Part shown: positions 1-5,732 of the stretch, piece by piece
Layout of the letters: each line of letters opens with the position of its first letter
Position numbering within the stretch: the stretch's first letter is position 1
NCBI GenBank assembly: GCA_013389125.1
Contig: JACADX010000445.1
Span: 1 to 5,839, forward strand
DNA from: Parvularculaceae bacterium
GTDB lineage: Bacteria > Pseudomonadota > Alphaproteobacteria > Caulobacterales > Parvularculaceae
Direction: 5' to 3'
DNA length: 5,839 bases
Notes under the pieces: model-generated
The model's input: only the letters and a program-made list of their open reading frames with translations
Database searches by the model: none
What the model was told of the DNA's origin: nothing
Translations under genes and position numbers: made by a program

Positions 1-615
1 GAAAAGGCGTGCATCGCCGCCGGCGTCAAAGTCTGCCAGGTCATGGGATCGTCGGTGAATTCCTATGGCGAGGATCAAGTCTCCGGCTATCTCAATCTGC
101 GCGCCGAGCCGAAATGGCTGGAGAAATTTCGCGGGGCGGTTTCGACGGATGCCGCGAACGCCGGCGGCGAGGTGACGTCGAACACGGTCTCGACCGAGGA
201 TCTGACGCAATACATCATCGACACCTCGGCGCGGCTCGAGGCGAAGCAGGCGCTGCGCGACCGCATCAGGGCGCTCCTTGAATCGCGCCAGGGGACCTTA
301 AACGACGTTCTCGCCGCAGAGCGCGCGCTCGCCGACGTGCAAGGCGAGATCGACTCGATGACCGCCTCGCTCGACGCCGCCAAGGCGCGGGTCGCGATGT
401 CGGCGCTGTCGATTTCCTACGCGTCGGACCCGGAAACATCCTACAGCATGTGGAAGCCGCTGACCGAGGCGTTCAAATCGTTCGGCCGCACCTCGATGCA
501 GTCGCTCGCCGACGCCGTCAATTTCGTCGCCAGGACCTGGCCGTTCTTCATTCTCGGCCTCATCGTCCTTGCGATCTTGCGCGTCTGGTGGATGGGGCGG
601 CGAAAGAAGGCGTAG
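1..615 (+). CDS. DUF4349 domain-containing membrane protein, C-terminal part (5' end outside window)
   Basis: The frame is open from base 1 to the TAG at 613-615 and gives 204 residues with no start of its own, so the N-terminus lies upstream. The methionine at base 43 is internal: in-frame coding-like sequence precedes it and no ribosome binding site is visible. In fragment numbering, residues 1-75 have the alternating pattern of the DUF4349 core (GYLNLRAEPKWLEKF, then GEVTSNTVSTEDLTQYIID). Residues 76-129 form a charged heptad-like coiled coil (RLEAKQALRDRIRALL to DVQGEIDSM). A short beta-type stretch follows (VAMSALSISY), then one membrane helix at about 180-197 (TWPFFILGLIVLAIL) and a basic cytoplasmic end (GRRKKA). 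In this family the domain usually follows a signal peptide or lipobox and faces the periplasm; that part is not visible here. The biochemical role of the family is unknown. Family call likely, function open. Confidence 0.82.
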   Translation, partial: EKACIAAGVKVCQVMGSSVNSYGEDQVSGYLNLRAEPKWLEKFRGAVSTDAANAGGEVTSNTVSTEDLTQYIIDTSARLEAKQALRDRIRALLESRQGTLNDVLAAERALADVQGEIDSMTASLDAAKARVAMSALSISYASDPETSYSMWKPLTEAFKSFGRTSMQSLADAVNFVARTWPFFILGLIVLAILRVWWMGRRKKA

Positions 616-649
616 ACGCTTAAAATGCCGACGATCCGGGCGCCCTTCT

Positions 650-676
650 CCTAACCGCCGCCGCGGTAGGAAAGGG
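650..676 (+). promoter_or_regulatory. Ribosome binding site of the small lipoprotein gene, overlapped by a hairpin
   Basis: A purine run, AGGAAAGGG at 668-676, lies 7 bases before the ATG at 684 and is the best Shine-Dalgarno sequence for that start. Its first bases are also the 3' arm of a possible hairpin: 650-653 and 655-658 pair with 663-670 (CCTA, one bulged A, CCGC / GCGGTAGG), with the four-base loop CGCC. No T-run follows, so it does not look like an intrinsic terminator for the upstream gene. It could partly mask the ribosome binding site, but it may also be chance in GC-rich DNA. Confidence 0.4.
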
Positions 677-683
677 CGTCAAG

Positions 684-875
684 ATGAATCCGGGGTCCTT
701 CATGAAACGGCTCGCAACAGCGCTCGCGCTCGGCGCCGCCCTTCTCGCGACGAACGGCTGCGTCCTCGTCGCCGCGGCCGGCGCCGGTTATCTCGTTCAT
801 GACGAGGCGACGGAAGACGACGGAACGTTCGATCCGCTCGAAGACGTCCGCGACGTCGAAGACGGAAAGAACTGA
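684..875 (+). CDS. Small acidic-tailed lipoprotein, hypothetical (63 aa)
   Basis: I do not recognise a named family. The protein has a signal peptide with a basic n-region (MKR at residues 7-9) and an Ala/Leu-rich core (LATALALGAALLA). A lipobox-like TNGC follows, with the lipidation cysteine at residue 26; threonine at -3 is a weaker fit than the usual leucine. The mature chain is only about 38 residues: a hydrophobic Gly/Ala stretch (VLVAAAGAGYLV, 27-38), then a strongly acidic tail in which 11 of the last 24 residues are Asp or Glu. Residue +2 is Val, not Asp, so nothing marks it for inner-membrane retention by the enterobacterial rule. The start at 684 is chosen for the AGGAAAGGG at 668-676; the in-frame ATG at 702 would give a conventional 57-residue form but has only a weak G-run upstream. 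It ends 3 bases before the stop of the convergent dehydrogenase gene. Confidence 0.72.
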   Translation: MNPGSFMKRLATALALGAALLATNGCVLVAAAGAGYLVHDEATEDDGTFDPLEDVRDVEDGKN

Positions 876-878
876 AGG

Positions 879-2042
879 CTACTGCGCCGGCGTCAGCCGC
901 AAGACCCGACCGATGGGCGCGCCGTCATGGTCTTCCGTCGTGACGTAGATCGCGCCGTCAGGGCCCTCGCGCACGTCCCTGATCCGCTCGCCTTCGAGGT
1001 AGCGCTCTTCGCCGACGATCTTGCCGTTCTCCACGTCGAGGCGGTGAAGCGCCGTCTTGGCGAGCGCGCCGACAAGGAGATCGCCCTTCCATCCGGCGAA
1101 GAGGTCGCCCTGATAGATCGCAAGGCCGGAAGGGCCGATCGACGGGACCCAGTATTTCTCCGGCTGCTTCGTTCCTTCATATTCCGTAAACGGAGAAATC
1201 TGCGCGCCCGAATAGTCAAGGCCGTAAGTGGCGATCGGCCAGCCGTAATTGGCGCCGGCCTCGATGATGTTGAGCTCGTCGCCCCCCATCGGCCCGTGCT
1301 CGGTCGCAAAGATCGTTCCCGTCGCCGGATCGACGGCGAGGCCCTGCTGGTTGCGATGGCCGTAGCTGAAGATTTCCGGCAGGGCGCCCTCCCTTCCGGC
1401 GAAGGGGTTGTCCGCCGGGATCGACCCGTCGAGATTGACCCGCGCGATCTTGCCGAGCCCGTTTGAAAGGTCCTGCGCCTTTTCGCGGTAATTGAAGCCG
1501 TCGCCGACCGTGATGAGAAGCGTGCGATCGGGAAGAAGCGCGAGGCGGCCGCCATAGTGAACGGGCGTGTCTTTCTTGGTCGCCGTTTCGAAAATCGTCT
1601 TGATGTCCGTGAGCGCCGCGCCGTCAAACGTCGCCGAGATGACGCGCGTCGCGTTCGCGTCGGGCGCGCCCGCGGCGTAGGAGAGGAATATCGTGCGGTT
1701 CGTCGCGAAATCGGGATGGAGCATGACGTCGAAGAGACCGCCCTGGCTCTTGACGTAAGGCGCGGGGACGCCGGCGACGGGCGTCTCGACCAGCGCGCCG
1801 TCGCGGATGACGCGAAGCTTGCCGTCGCGTTCGGTGACGAGGATCGATCCGTCAGGAAGAAACGCGAGGCTCCAGGGATTGACGAGACCTTCGGCGAGCG
1901 TCTCGACCTTGAACGCCGCGTCGCCTTCGGGCGCCGCGGCGGCGAGCGTCGTTTGCGTCTTGCGCGCTTCGCCGGCGGGGCCGCCACAGGCGGCGAGAGC
2001 GGCCGCGAGGGCGGCAAGAGAGACACGCGAAAAAGGGCTCAT
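879..2042 (-). CDS. PQQ-dependent aldose sugar dehydrogenase family lipoprotein (GSDH / YliI-like)
   Basis: This 387-residue protein belongs to the soluble quinoprotein glucose/sorbosone dehydrogenase family, six-bladed beta-propellers that oxidise the C1 hydroxyl of aldoses using PQQ and calcium. Visible marks are NPWSLAFLPDG (55-65), the catalytic-histidine motif VHYGGRLALL with His162, GDGFN (180-184), YGHRNQQGLAVDP (227-239), TEHGPMGGDELN (247-258) followed by GANYGWP, and RIRDVREGPDGAIYVTTED (353-371). These match conserved active-site, PQQ and calcium regions of the family. The N-terminus is a lipoprotein signal with lipobox LAAC and cysteine 19, so the enzyme should be membrane-anchored outside the cytoplasm. 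On the minus strand a GGAG (complement of 2050-2053) lies 7 bases before the start, supporting that ATG. Length is normal for the YliI-type branch. The true substrate and electron acceptor cannot be read from sequence. No PQQ synthesis genes are in the window. Confidence 0.93.
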   Translation of the reverse strand: MSPFSRVSLAALAAALAACGGPAGEARKTQTTLAAAAPEGDAAFKVETLAEGLVNPWSLAFLPDGSILVTERDGKLRVIRDGALVETPVAGVPAPYVKSQGGLFDVMLHPDFATNRTIFLSYAAGAPDANATRVISATFDGAALTDIKTIFETATKKDTPVHYGGRLALLPDRTLLITVGDGFNYREKAQDLSNGLGKIARVNLDGSIPADNPFAGREGALPEIFSYGHRNQQGLAVDPATGTIFATEHGPMGGDELNIIEAGANYGWPIATYGLDYSGAQISPFTEYEGTKQPEKYWVPSIGPSGLAIYQGDLFAGWKGDLLVGALAKTALHRLDVENGKIVGEERYLEGERIRDVREGPDGAIYVTTEDHDGAPIGRVLRLTPAQ

Positions 2043-2075
2043 GGACTTGCTCCGCTATCAGTCCGCCGGCCGCGA

Positions 2076-2104
2076 TTGGCCTTGCTGGTCCTAAAGAGTA
2101 GTAT
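2076..2104 (+). promoter_or_regulatory. Candidate sigma70-type promoter for the 2150-5732 operon
   Basis: TTGGCC (2076-2081) and TAGTAT (2099-2104) are separated by exactly 17 bases. Each matches the TTGACA/TATAAT consensus at four of six positions. Transcription would begin near 2111, leaving a leader of about 39 bases before the ATG at 2150. It is the best match I found by eye in the divergent intergenic region, but short motifs of this quality also arise by chance. Confidence 0.4.
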
Positions 2105-2126
2105 CGTGCGCGAAGCGACCCGGCAA
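2100..2126 (-). promoter_or_regulatory. Candidate promoter for the sugar dehydrogenase gene (weak)
   Basis: Read on the minus strand, TTGCCG (complement of 2121-2126) and GATACT (complement of 2100-2105) are spaced 15 bases apart, or 16 if the -35 is taken as TTTGCC; both are shorter than ideal. The -10 would lie almost exactly on top of the -10 of the plus-strand candidate. The location, about 60 bases before the dehydrogenase start, is reasonable, but the match is weak. Confidence 0.22.
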
Positions 2127-2149
2127 ACAGGGGCGACAAGGAGCGGGGC

Positions 2150-2593
2150 ATGGCGGCGGTCAGAATACTGATTGGGTACCTTTCAGCGGTCATCGTGACG
2201 ACCTTCGTCGCCTCGGCATTCCATACGCATATGGTCGTTAGCGGCCTCAAGAACTCGGGCGCGAACGTGCCCCTTGACGCGCAGCTACAGATGACCGCGA
2301 GCGACTTTGTCGGCCTTGCTCCGCAATACGGCCTGGTGATCGCGATCGGGCTCGCCGTCGGATTCCTCGTCGCCGCGGGGCTGCGCCGGTTCTTGAAGCC
2401 GCTCGCGCCGATCGCCTATCCGCTCGCCGGCGCAGCCGCGATCGCGGTCGCCCTTTCCGCCATGGGACTGGCCTATGACGGCATCACGCCGATCGCGGGC
2501 GCGCGGACGACGATGGGTTTTGCGCTGCAATGCCTCGCCGGCGCCGTTGGCGGGCTGATTTTCAGCATGATCGCCGTCCGCAAGGCGGGATGA
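2150..2593 (+). CDS. Four-helix integral membrane protein of unknown function
   Basis: I cannot name the family. The 147-residue product has four predicted membrane helices at about 5-25, 58-79, 86-107 and 120-142. The loop between helices 1 and 2 (28-57) is about 30 residues and contains DAQLQMTASDFVGL; the loop between 3 and 4 carries YDGITPIAGAR. Two histidines (HTH, 25-27) sit at the end of helix 1, and one cysteine (128) lies in helix 4. The basic RRFLK turn between helices 2 and 3 suggests that side faces the cytoplasm, which puts both termini there and the two longer loops outside. The start is well supported: AAGGAG at 2138-2143 lies 6 bases before the ATG. It is the first gene of a likely operon with rimO, 39 bases downstream. 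No catalytic motif is evident; it could be a structural or accessory membrane protein. Confidence 0.85.
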   Translation: MAAVRILIGYLSAVIVTTFVASAFHTHMVVSGLKNSGANVPLDAQLQMTASDFVGLAPQYGLVIAIGLAVGFLVAAGLRRFLKPLAPIAYPLAGAAAIAVALSAMGLAYDGITPIAGARTTMGFALQCLAGAVGGLIFSMIAVRKAG

Positions 2594-2601
2594 GCTTTCT
2601 T

Positions 2602-2629
2602 CGCCGCGCCGTCTGCGCTAGACGCGGCG
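2602..2629 (+). other. GC-rich hairpin just before the rimO start codon
   Basis: CGCCGCG at 2602-2608 pairs perfectly with CGCGGCG at 2623-2629. Inside, TCT (2612-2614) can pair with AGA (2620-2622) around the loop GCGCT, leaving CCG (2609-2611) as a bulge. The structure fills most of the gap between the membrane-protein stop and the rimO ATG, ending 3 bases before that ATG. No T-run follows, so it is not a standard intrinsic terminator. It may influence rimO translation or mRNA processing; that is inference. Confidence 0.45.
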
Positions 2630-2632
2630 CCG

Positions 2633-3964
2633 ATGGCGAAGTCCGCACCCATTGCGCCGAAAATCGGGATCGTCAGCCTCGGCTGTCCGAAGGCGCTCGT
2701 CGATTCCGAACGCATCATCACGCGGCTGCGCGCGGAGGGCTACGAGATCGCCCCCGACTACAAGGGCGCCGACGCCGTTCTCGTCAACACTTGCGGGTTC
2801 CTCGATTCGGCGCGCGCCGAGTCCCTTGACGCGATCGGAGAGGCGATCGCTGAAAACGGCCGCGTCATCGTGACGGGCTGTCTCGGCGCCGACGAAGGCG
2901 TGATCCGGAAGACGCATCCGAAGGTTTTGTCGGTCACCGGCCCGCATCAATATGAAGCGGTGATGGCGGCGGTGCATGAGGCGGCGCCCGCGCCGCACGA
3001 TCCCCACTTTGATCTCGTGCCGCCGCAAGGCGTGAAACTGACGCCCCGCCACTACGCCTATCTCAAGATTTCAGAAGGCTGCAACAACACGTGCTCTTTC
3101 TGCATCATCCCGTCGATGCGCGGAAAGCTGAAGAGCCGGCGCATCGACGCGGTCCTTAAAGAGGCTGAAAAGCTCGTCGAGGCGGGCGTCAAGGAGCTCC
3201 TCGTCATTTCGCAGGATACGTCCGCCTACGGACTTGATCTGAAATACGCTCCCTACGCCTGGCGCGGCGCCGATTATGAGACGCGCTTTCTCGATCTCGC
3301 AAAGGGCCTTTCAGCGCTCGGCGTCTGGACGCGCCTCCACTACGTCTATCCCTATCCTCATGTCGACGACGTGATCCCCTTGATGGCGGAAGGGCGCATC
3401 CTTCCCTATCTCGACATTCCCTTCCAGCATGCGAGCCCGAAAGTCTTAAAGGCGATGCGCCGTCCGGCGCATCAGGAACAGACGCTCGACCGGATAGGTC
3501 GTTGGCGGTCGGTCGCGCCCGATCTCGTCATTCGGTCGACCTTTATCGTCGGCTTTCCGGGCGAAACGGAGGAAGATTTCGCGCTGCTCCTCGATTGGCT
3601 GAAGGAAGCGCGATTGAACCGCGTCGGCTGCTTCAGGTTCGAGCCGGTCAAGGGCGCGGCGGCGAACGACCTCCCCGGCGCCGTTGCCGACGACGTCAAG
3701 GATGAACGCTATCACCGCTTCATGGCGGCCCAGCAGGCGATCTCGGCGGATATTCTCCGGGCCTGGGTCGGCCGCGAGATCTACGTCCTGATCGATAGGG
3801 TCGACGAAGCGGGCGCCGTCGGGCGCTCCTTCGCCGATGCGCCTGAAATCGACGGCGCCGTCATCCTCGAAGGCGAGGCCGGGCTTTCAGTCGGCGACAT
3901 GGCGCGCGTCCGGGTGACGGGCGCTGATGAGTATGATCTCTGGGGCGAACGCATCAGCGCATGA
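2633..3964 (+). CDS. rimO: Ribosomal protein S12 methylthiotransferase RimO
   Basis: RimO is a cytosolic radical-SAM enzyme that adds a beta-methylthio group to a conserved aspartate of ribosomal protein S12 (Asp88/89 by usual numbering). The 443-residue product has the full family layout. The N-terminal UPF0004 domain carries the three auxiliary-cluster cysteines: Cys18 (SLGCPKALVDSE), Cys54 (NTCGFLDSA) and Cys83 (TGCLG). The radical-SAM core has the CxxxCxxC set Cys150, Cys154 and Cys157 (SEGCNNTCSFCIIPSMRGK), then RLHYVYPYP, DIPFQHAS (261-268) and STFIVGFPGET. A TRAM domain occupies about 372-441 and ends ADEYDLWGE. GCPKALVDSE, NTCGF and IIPSMRGK distinguish it from the tRNA enzyme MiaB. 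The ATG at 2633 is the first possible start after the upstream TGA in this frame, but no clear Shine-Dalgarno precedes it; a GC hairpin sits there instead. It probably shares a transcript with the membrane protein before it and the DUF885 gene 19 bases after it. Confidence 0.97.
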   Translation: MAKSAPIAPKIGIVSLGCPKALVDSERIITRLRAEGYEIAPDYKGADAVLVNTCGFLDSARAESLDAIGEAIAENGRVIVTGCLGADEGVIRKTHPKVLSVTGPHQYEAVMAAVHEAAPAPHDPHFDLVPPQGVKLTPRHYAYLKISEGCNNTCSFCIIPSMRGKLKSRRIDAVLKEAEKLVEAGVKELLVISQDTSAYGLDLKYAPYAWRGADYETRFLDLAKGLSALGVWTRLHYVYPYPHVDDVIPLMAEGRILPYLDIPFQHASPKVLKAMRRPAHQEQTLDRIGRWRSVAPDLVIRSTFIVGFPGETEEDFALLLDWLKEARLNRVGCFRFEPVKGAAANDLPGAVADDVKDERYHRFMAAQQAISADILRAWVGREIYVLIDRVDEAGAVGRSFADAPEIDGAVILEGEAGLSVGDMARVRVTGADEYDLWGERISA

Positions 3965-3971
3965 GCCAAGC

Positions 3972-3976
3972 AGGAG
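3972..3976 (+). promoter_or_regulatory. Shine-Dalgarno site that sets the DUF885 gene start
   Basis: AGGAG lies in the gap after the rimO stop. It is 7 bases from the ATG at 3984 and 4 bases from the adjacent ATG at 3981. The spacing favours 3984, though both give nearly the same protein. It rules against the in-frame ATG at 3927, which lies inside rimO without a comparable site and would put a polar 19-residue extension in front of the signal peptide. Confidence 0.65.
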
Positions 3977-3983
3977 TAGGATG

Positions 3984-5732
3984 ATGAAGAGCATGATCGG
4001 CGTCGCGGCCGCGGCCGCCTTCGGTTTCGCGGCGGCTGAGCCGGCTGACAGTCTCGACGCGGTGATCAAGGACCACTGGGCGTGGACGCTCGAACAAAAC
4101 CCCACTTTCGCGACCTCGCTCGGCGTCAGGGATTACGATGATCGCCTCGGCGATCCCTCGCTCGCGGCGGTTGATGCGGCGGTCGAGAAGGAAAAGGCGT
4201 TCTTGGGTCGGCTTGAGGCGCTCGATCGCGATGCGCTCTCCGAAGCGGATCGTCTCAATTACGACCTCCTCGCGCTCGAACTCCGGAACGACATCGAAGC
4301 GGCGTCGTTCGGCGGGAAATATCTCGCGATCACCAATCGCGCCGGCCCGCACACGTTCATCACGGGCCTTCCCGACGATCTTCCGTTTTTCACGCGGGCG
4401 GATTTCGAAAGCTATGTGAAGCGGCTTGATGCGACGCCCGCCTATATCGACGCCGTCATCGCGCGCCTCAAGGCGGGAATTGACGCCGGCTGGACGCAGC
4501 CCTGCCAGGCGATGGAAGGCTACGAAGAAACCATTCGCTTCCACGTCGTCGACAAGGCGTCGAACAGCGCGCTGATGAAGCCGTTCGCCGCGCAGCCGGC
4601 GACGATTTCCAATCGGGACTGGAAAAAGCTCAAAGCCGCCGCCGAGAGCGCCGTCATGAAAAACGCGGTTCCTGCGATCGCCAGGTTCGCCGATTTCTAT
4701 GCGAAAGACTACGCGCCGGCCTGCCGGAAGGAGATCGCCGCCTCGGCGCTTCCCGACGGCGCCGCCTATTACGCGCATCGCGCGCGACGCTTCACGACGA
4801 CCGACATGACGCCCGACGCGATTCACGCGCTCGGCCTTCAAGAGGTCGCGCGCATCCGCAAGGAGATGGGAGCGATCATCAAGTCGGTGAAGTTCGACGG
4901 CGACTTCAAGGCGTTCCAGGAATTTCTGCGGACGGACCCGCGATTTTACGCCAAGACGCCGGAAGACCTGATGGAGAAGAACGCGCTTGTCGCCAAAAGA
5001 ATTGACGGCGAGCTGCCGAGGCTTTTCACGCGGCTGCCGCGCATGCCTTACACCTTGAAGGAAATTCCGGCCGACATCGCCGAGGGAACGACGACCGCCT
5101 ATTACGAGCGGCCGGCCGGCGACGGTTCGAGGGCGGGCGTTTATCGCGTCAACACGTCAAAGCTCGAAACGCGCCCGTTCTATGAAATCGAGGCTCTAAC
5201 TCTTCACGAGGCCGTGCCCGGCCATCATTTCCAGATCGCGCTTGCGCAGGAGCTTGACCTCCCCGAGTTCCGGCGGTTCGGCGGCTTCACCGCCTTCGTC
5301 GAAGGCTGGGGCCTTTACGCCGAAAGCCTCGGGCTCGATGTCGGCTTCTATGCTGATCCCTATTCGAACTTCGGGCGGCTTTCCTACGAGATGTGGCGCG
5401 CCTGCCGGCTCGTCGTCGACACCGGCATGCACGCGATGGGCTGGTCGCGCCAACGTGCGCTGGACTACATGACCGCGAACACCGCGCTCTCGGCGCACGA
5501 GATCCGCACCGAGATCGATCGCTACATCGCCTGGCCGGGGCAGGCGCTTGCCTACAAGACGGGCGAGATGCGCATCATCGCGCTCCGACGCCGCGCAGAG
5601 GCCGAACTGGGCGAACGCTTCGACGTTCGCGCCTTTCATGATGCGGTGCTGGGGCAGGGCGGCGTAACGCTCCCCGTGCTCGAACAGCAGATCGATACCT
5701 ACATCGCCGAGGCGCGCGCCGCTAACCCTTGA
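3984..5732 (+). CDS. Exported DUF885 family protein, putative zinc metallopeptidase
   Basis: This 582-residue protein matches the DUF885 family, placed with gluzincin-like metallopeptidases but with little known about its substrates. An N-terminal signal peptide (MKSMIGVAAAAAFGFAAA) with likely cleavage after Ala18 (AAA/EPAD) points to export to the periplasm. The helical N-terminal half contains GLPDDLPFFTRADFESY and LPDGAAYYAHRARRFTTTDMTP-type family blocks. The presumed metal site is HEAVPGHHFQ (408-417), with His408, Glu409, His414 and His415, followed by FVEGWGLYAE (438-447), where Glu440 or Glu447 may supply the further ligand. The C-terminal part has VDTGMHAMGW, EIDRYIAWPGQALAYKTGEM and FHDAVLGQGGVTLPVL, all typical of the family. 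There are three cysteines (174, 247, 474); the first two could form a disulfide. An alternative start is 3981. It is probably the last gene of the 2150-5732 operon. Peptidase activity is inferred from the motif, not shown. Confidence 0.92.
   Translation: MKSMIGVAAAAAFGFAAAEPADSLDAVIKDHWAWTLEQNPTFATSLGVRDYDDRLGDPSLAAVDAAVEKEKAFLGRLEALDRDALSEADRLNYDLLALELRNDIEAASFGGKYLAITNRAGPHTFITGLPDDLPFFTRADFESYVKRLDATPAYIDAVIARLKAGIDAGWTQPCQAMEGYEETIRFHVVDKASNSALMKPFAAQPATISNRDWKKLKAAAESAVMKNAVPAIARFADFYAKDYAPACRKEIAASALPDGAAYYAHRARRFTTTDMTPDAIHALGLQEVARIRKEMGAIIKSVKFDGDFKAFQEFLRTDPRFYAKTPEDLMEKNALVAKRIDGELPRLFTRLPRMPYTLKEIPADIAEGTTTAYYERPAGDGSRAGVYRVNTSKLETRPFYEIEALTLHEAVPGHHFQIALAQELDLPEFRRFGGFTAFVEGWGLYAESLGLDVGFYADPYSNFGRLSYEMWRACRLVVDTGMHAMGWSRQRALDYMTANTALSAHEIRTEIDRYIAWPGQALAYKTGEMRIIALRRRAEAELGERFDVRAFHDAVLGQGGVTLPVLEQQIDTYIAEARAANP

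Noticed and set aside
43..615. Treating the ATG at 43 as the true start of the DUF4349-type gene
   Set aside because: The frame is open to the window edge, upstream codons read as coding (EKACIAAGVKVCQV), and no ribosome binding site precedes this ATG.
881..897. Small palindrome CGCCGGCG at the convergent gene junction as a possible bidirectional terminator
   Set aside because: The symmetry leaves no loop and no T-run follows on either strand; it lies within the dehydrogenase's last codons.
893..2026. A 377-codon open frame on the minus strand almost the same length as the sugar dehydrogenase gene, in another frame
   Set aside because: Its translation is dominated by Arg, Ser and Pro with no domain, as expected of an out-of-frame reading of GC-rich coding DNA. 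The overlapping frame has clear family motifs.
1557..2171. A 204-codon plus-strand frame opposite the dehydrogenase gene that crosses the divergent intergenic region
   Set aside because: Low-complexity Arg/Gly/Glu-rich translation, overlaps the start of the supported 2150 gene, no motif.
2590..2829. ATG at 2590 overlapping the membrane-protein stop codon (ATGA), opening a frame into rimO
   Set aside because: The overlap resembles translational coupling, but the product is Arg-rich, without motifs, and runs out of frame through rimO.
3927..3983. A longer N-terminus for the DUF885 protein starting inside rimO
   Set aside because: It would put a polar 19-residue stretch before a good signal peptide. 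The AGGAG at 3972-3976 is correctly spaced for the start at 3984 (or 3981).
3954..4841. A 295-codon open frame antisense to the DUF885 gene
   Set aside because: Arg-rich composition without recognisable motifs, fully opposite a well-supported gene; a high-GC shadow.
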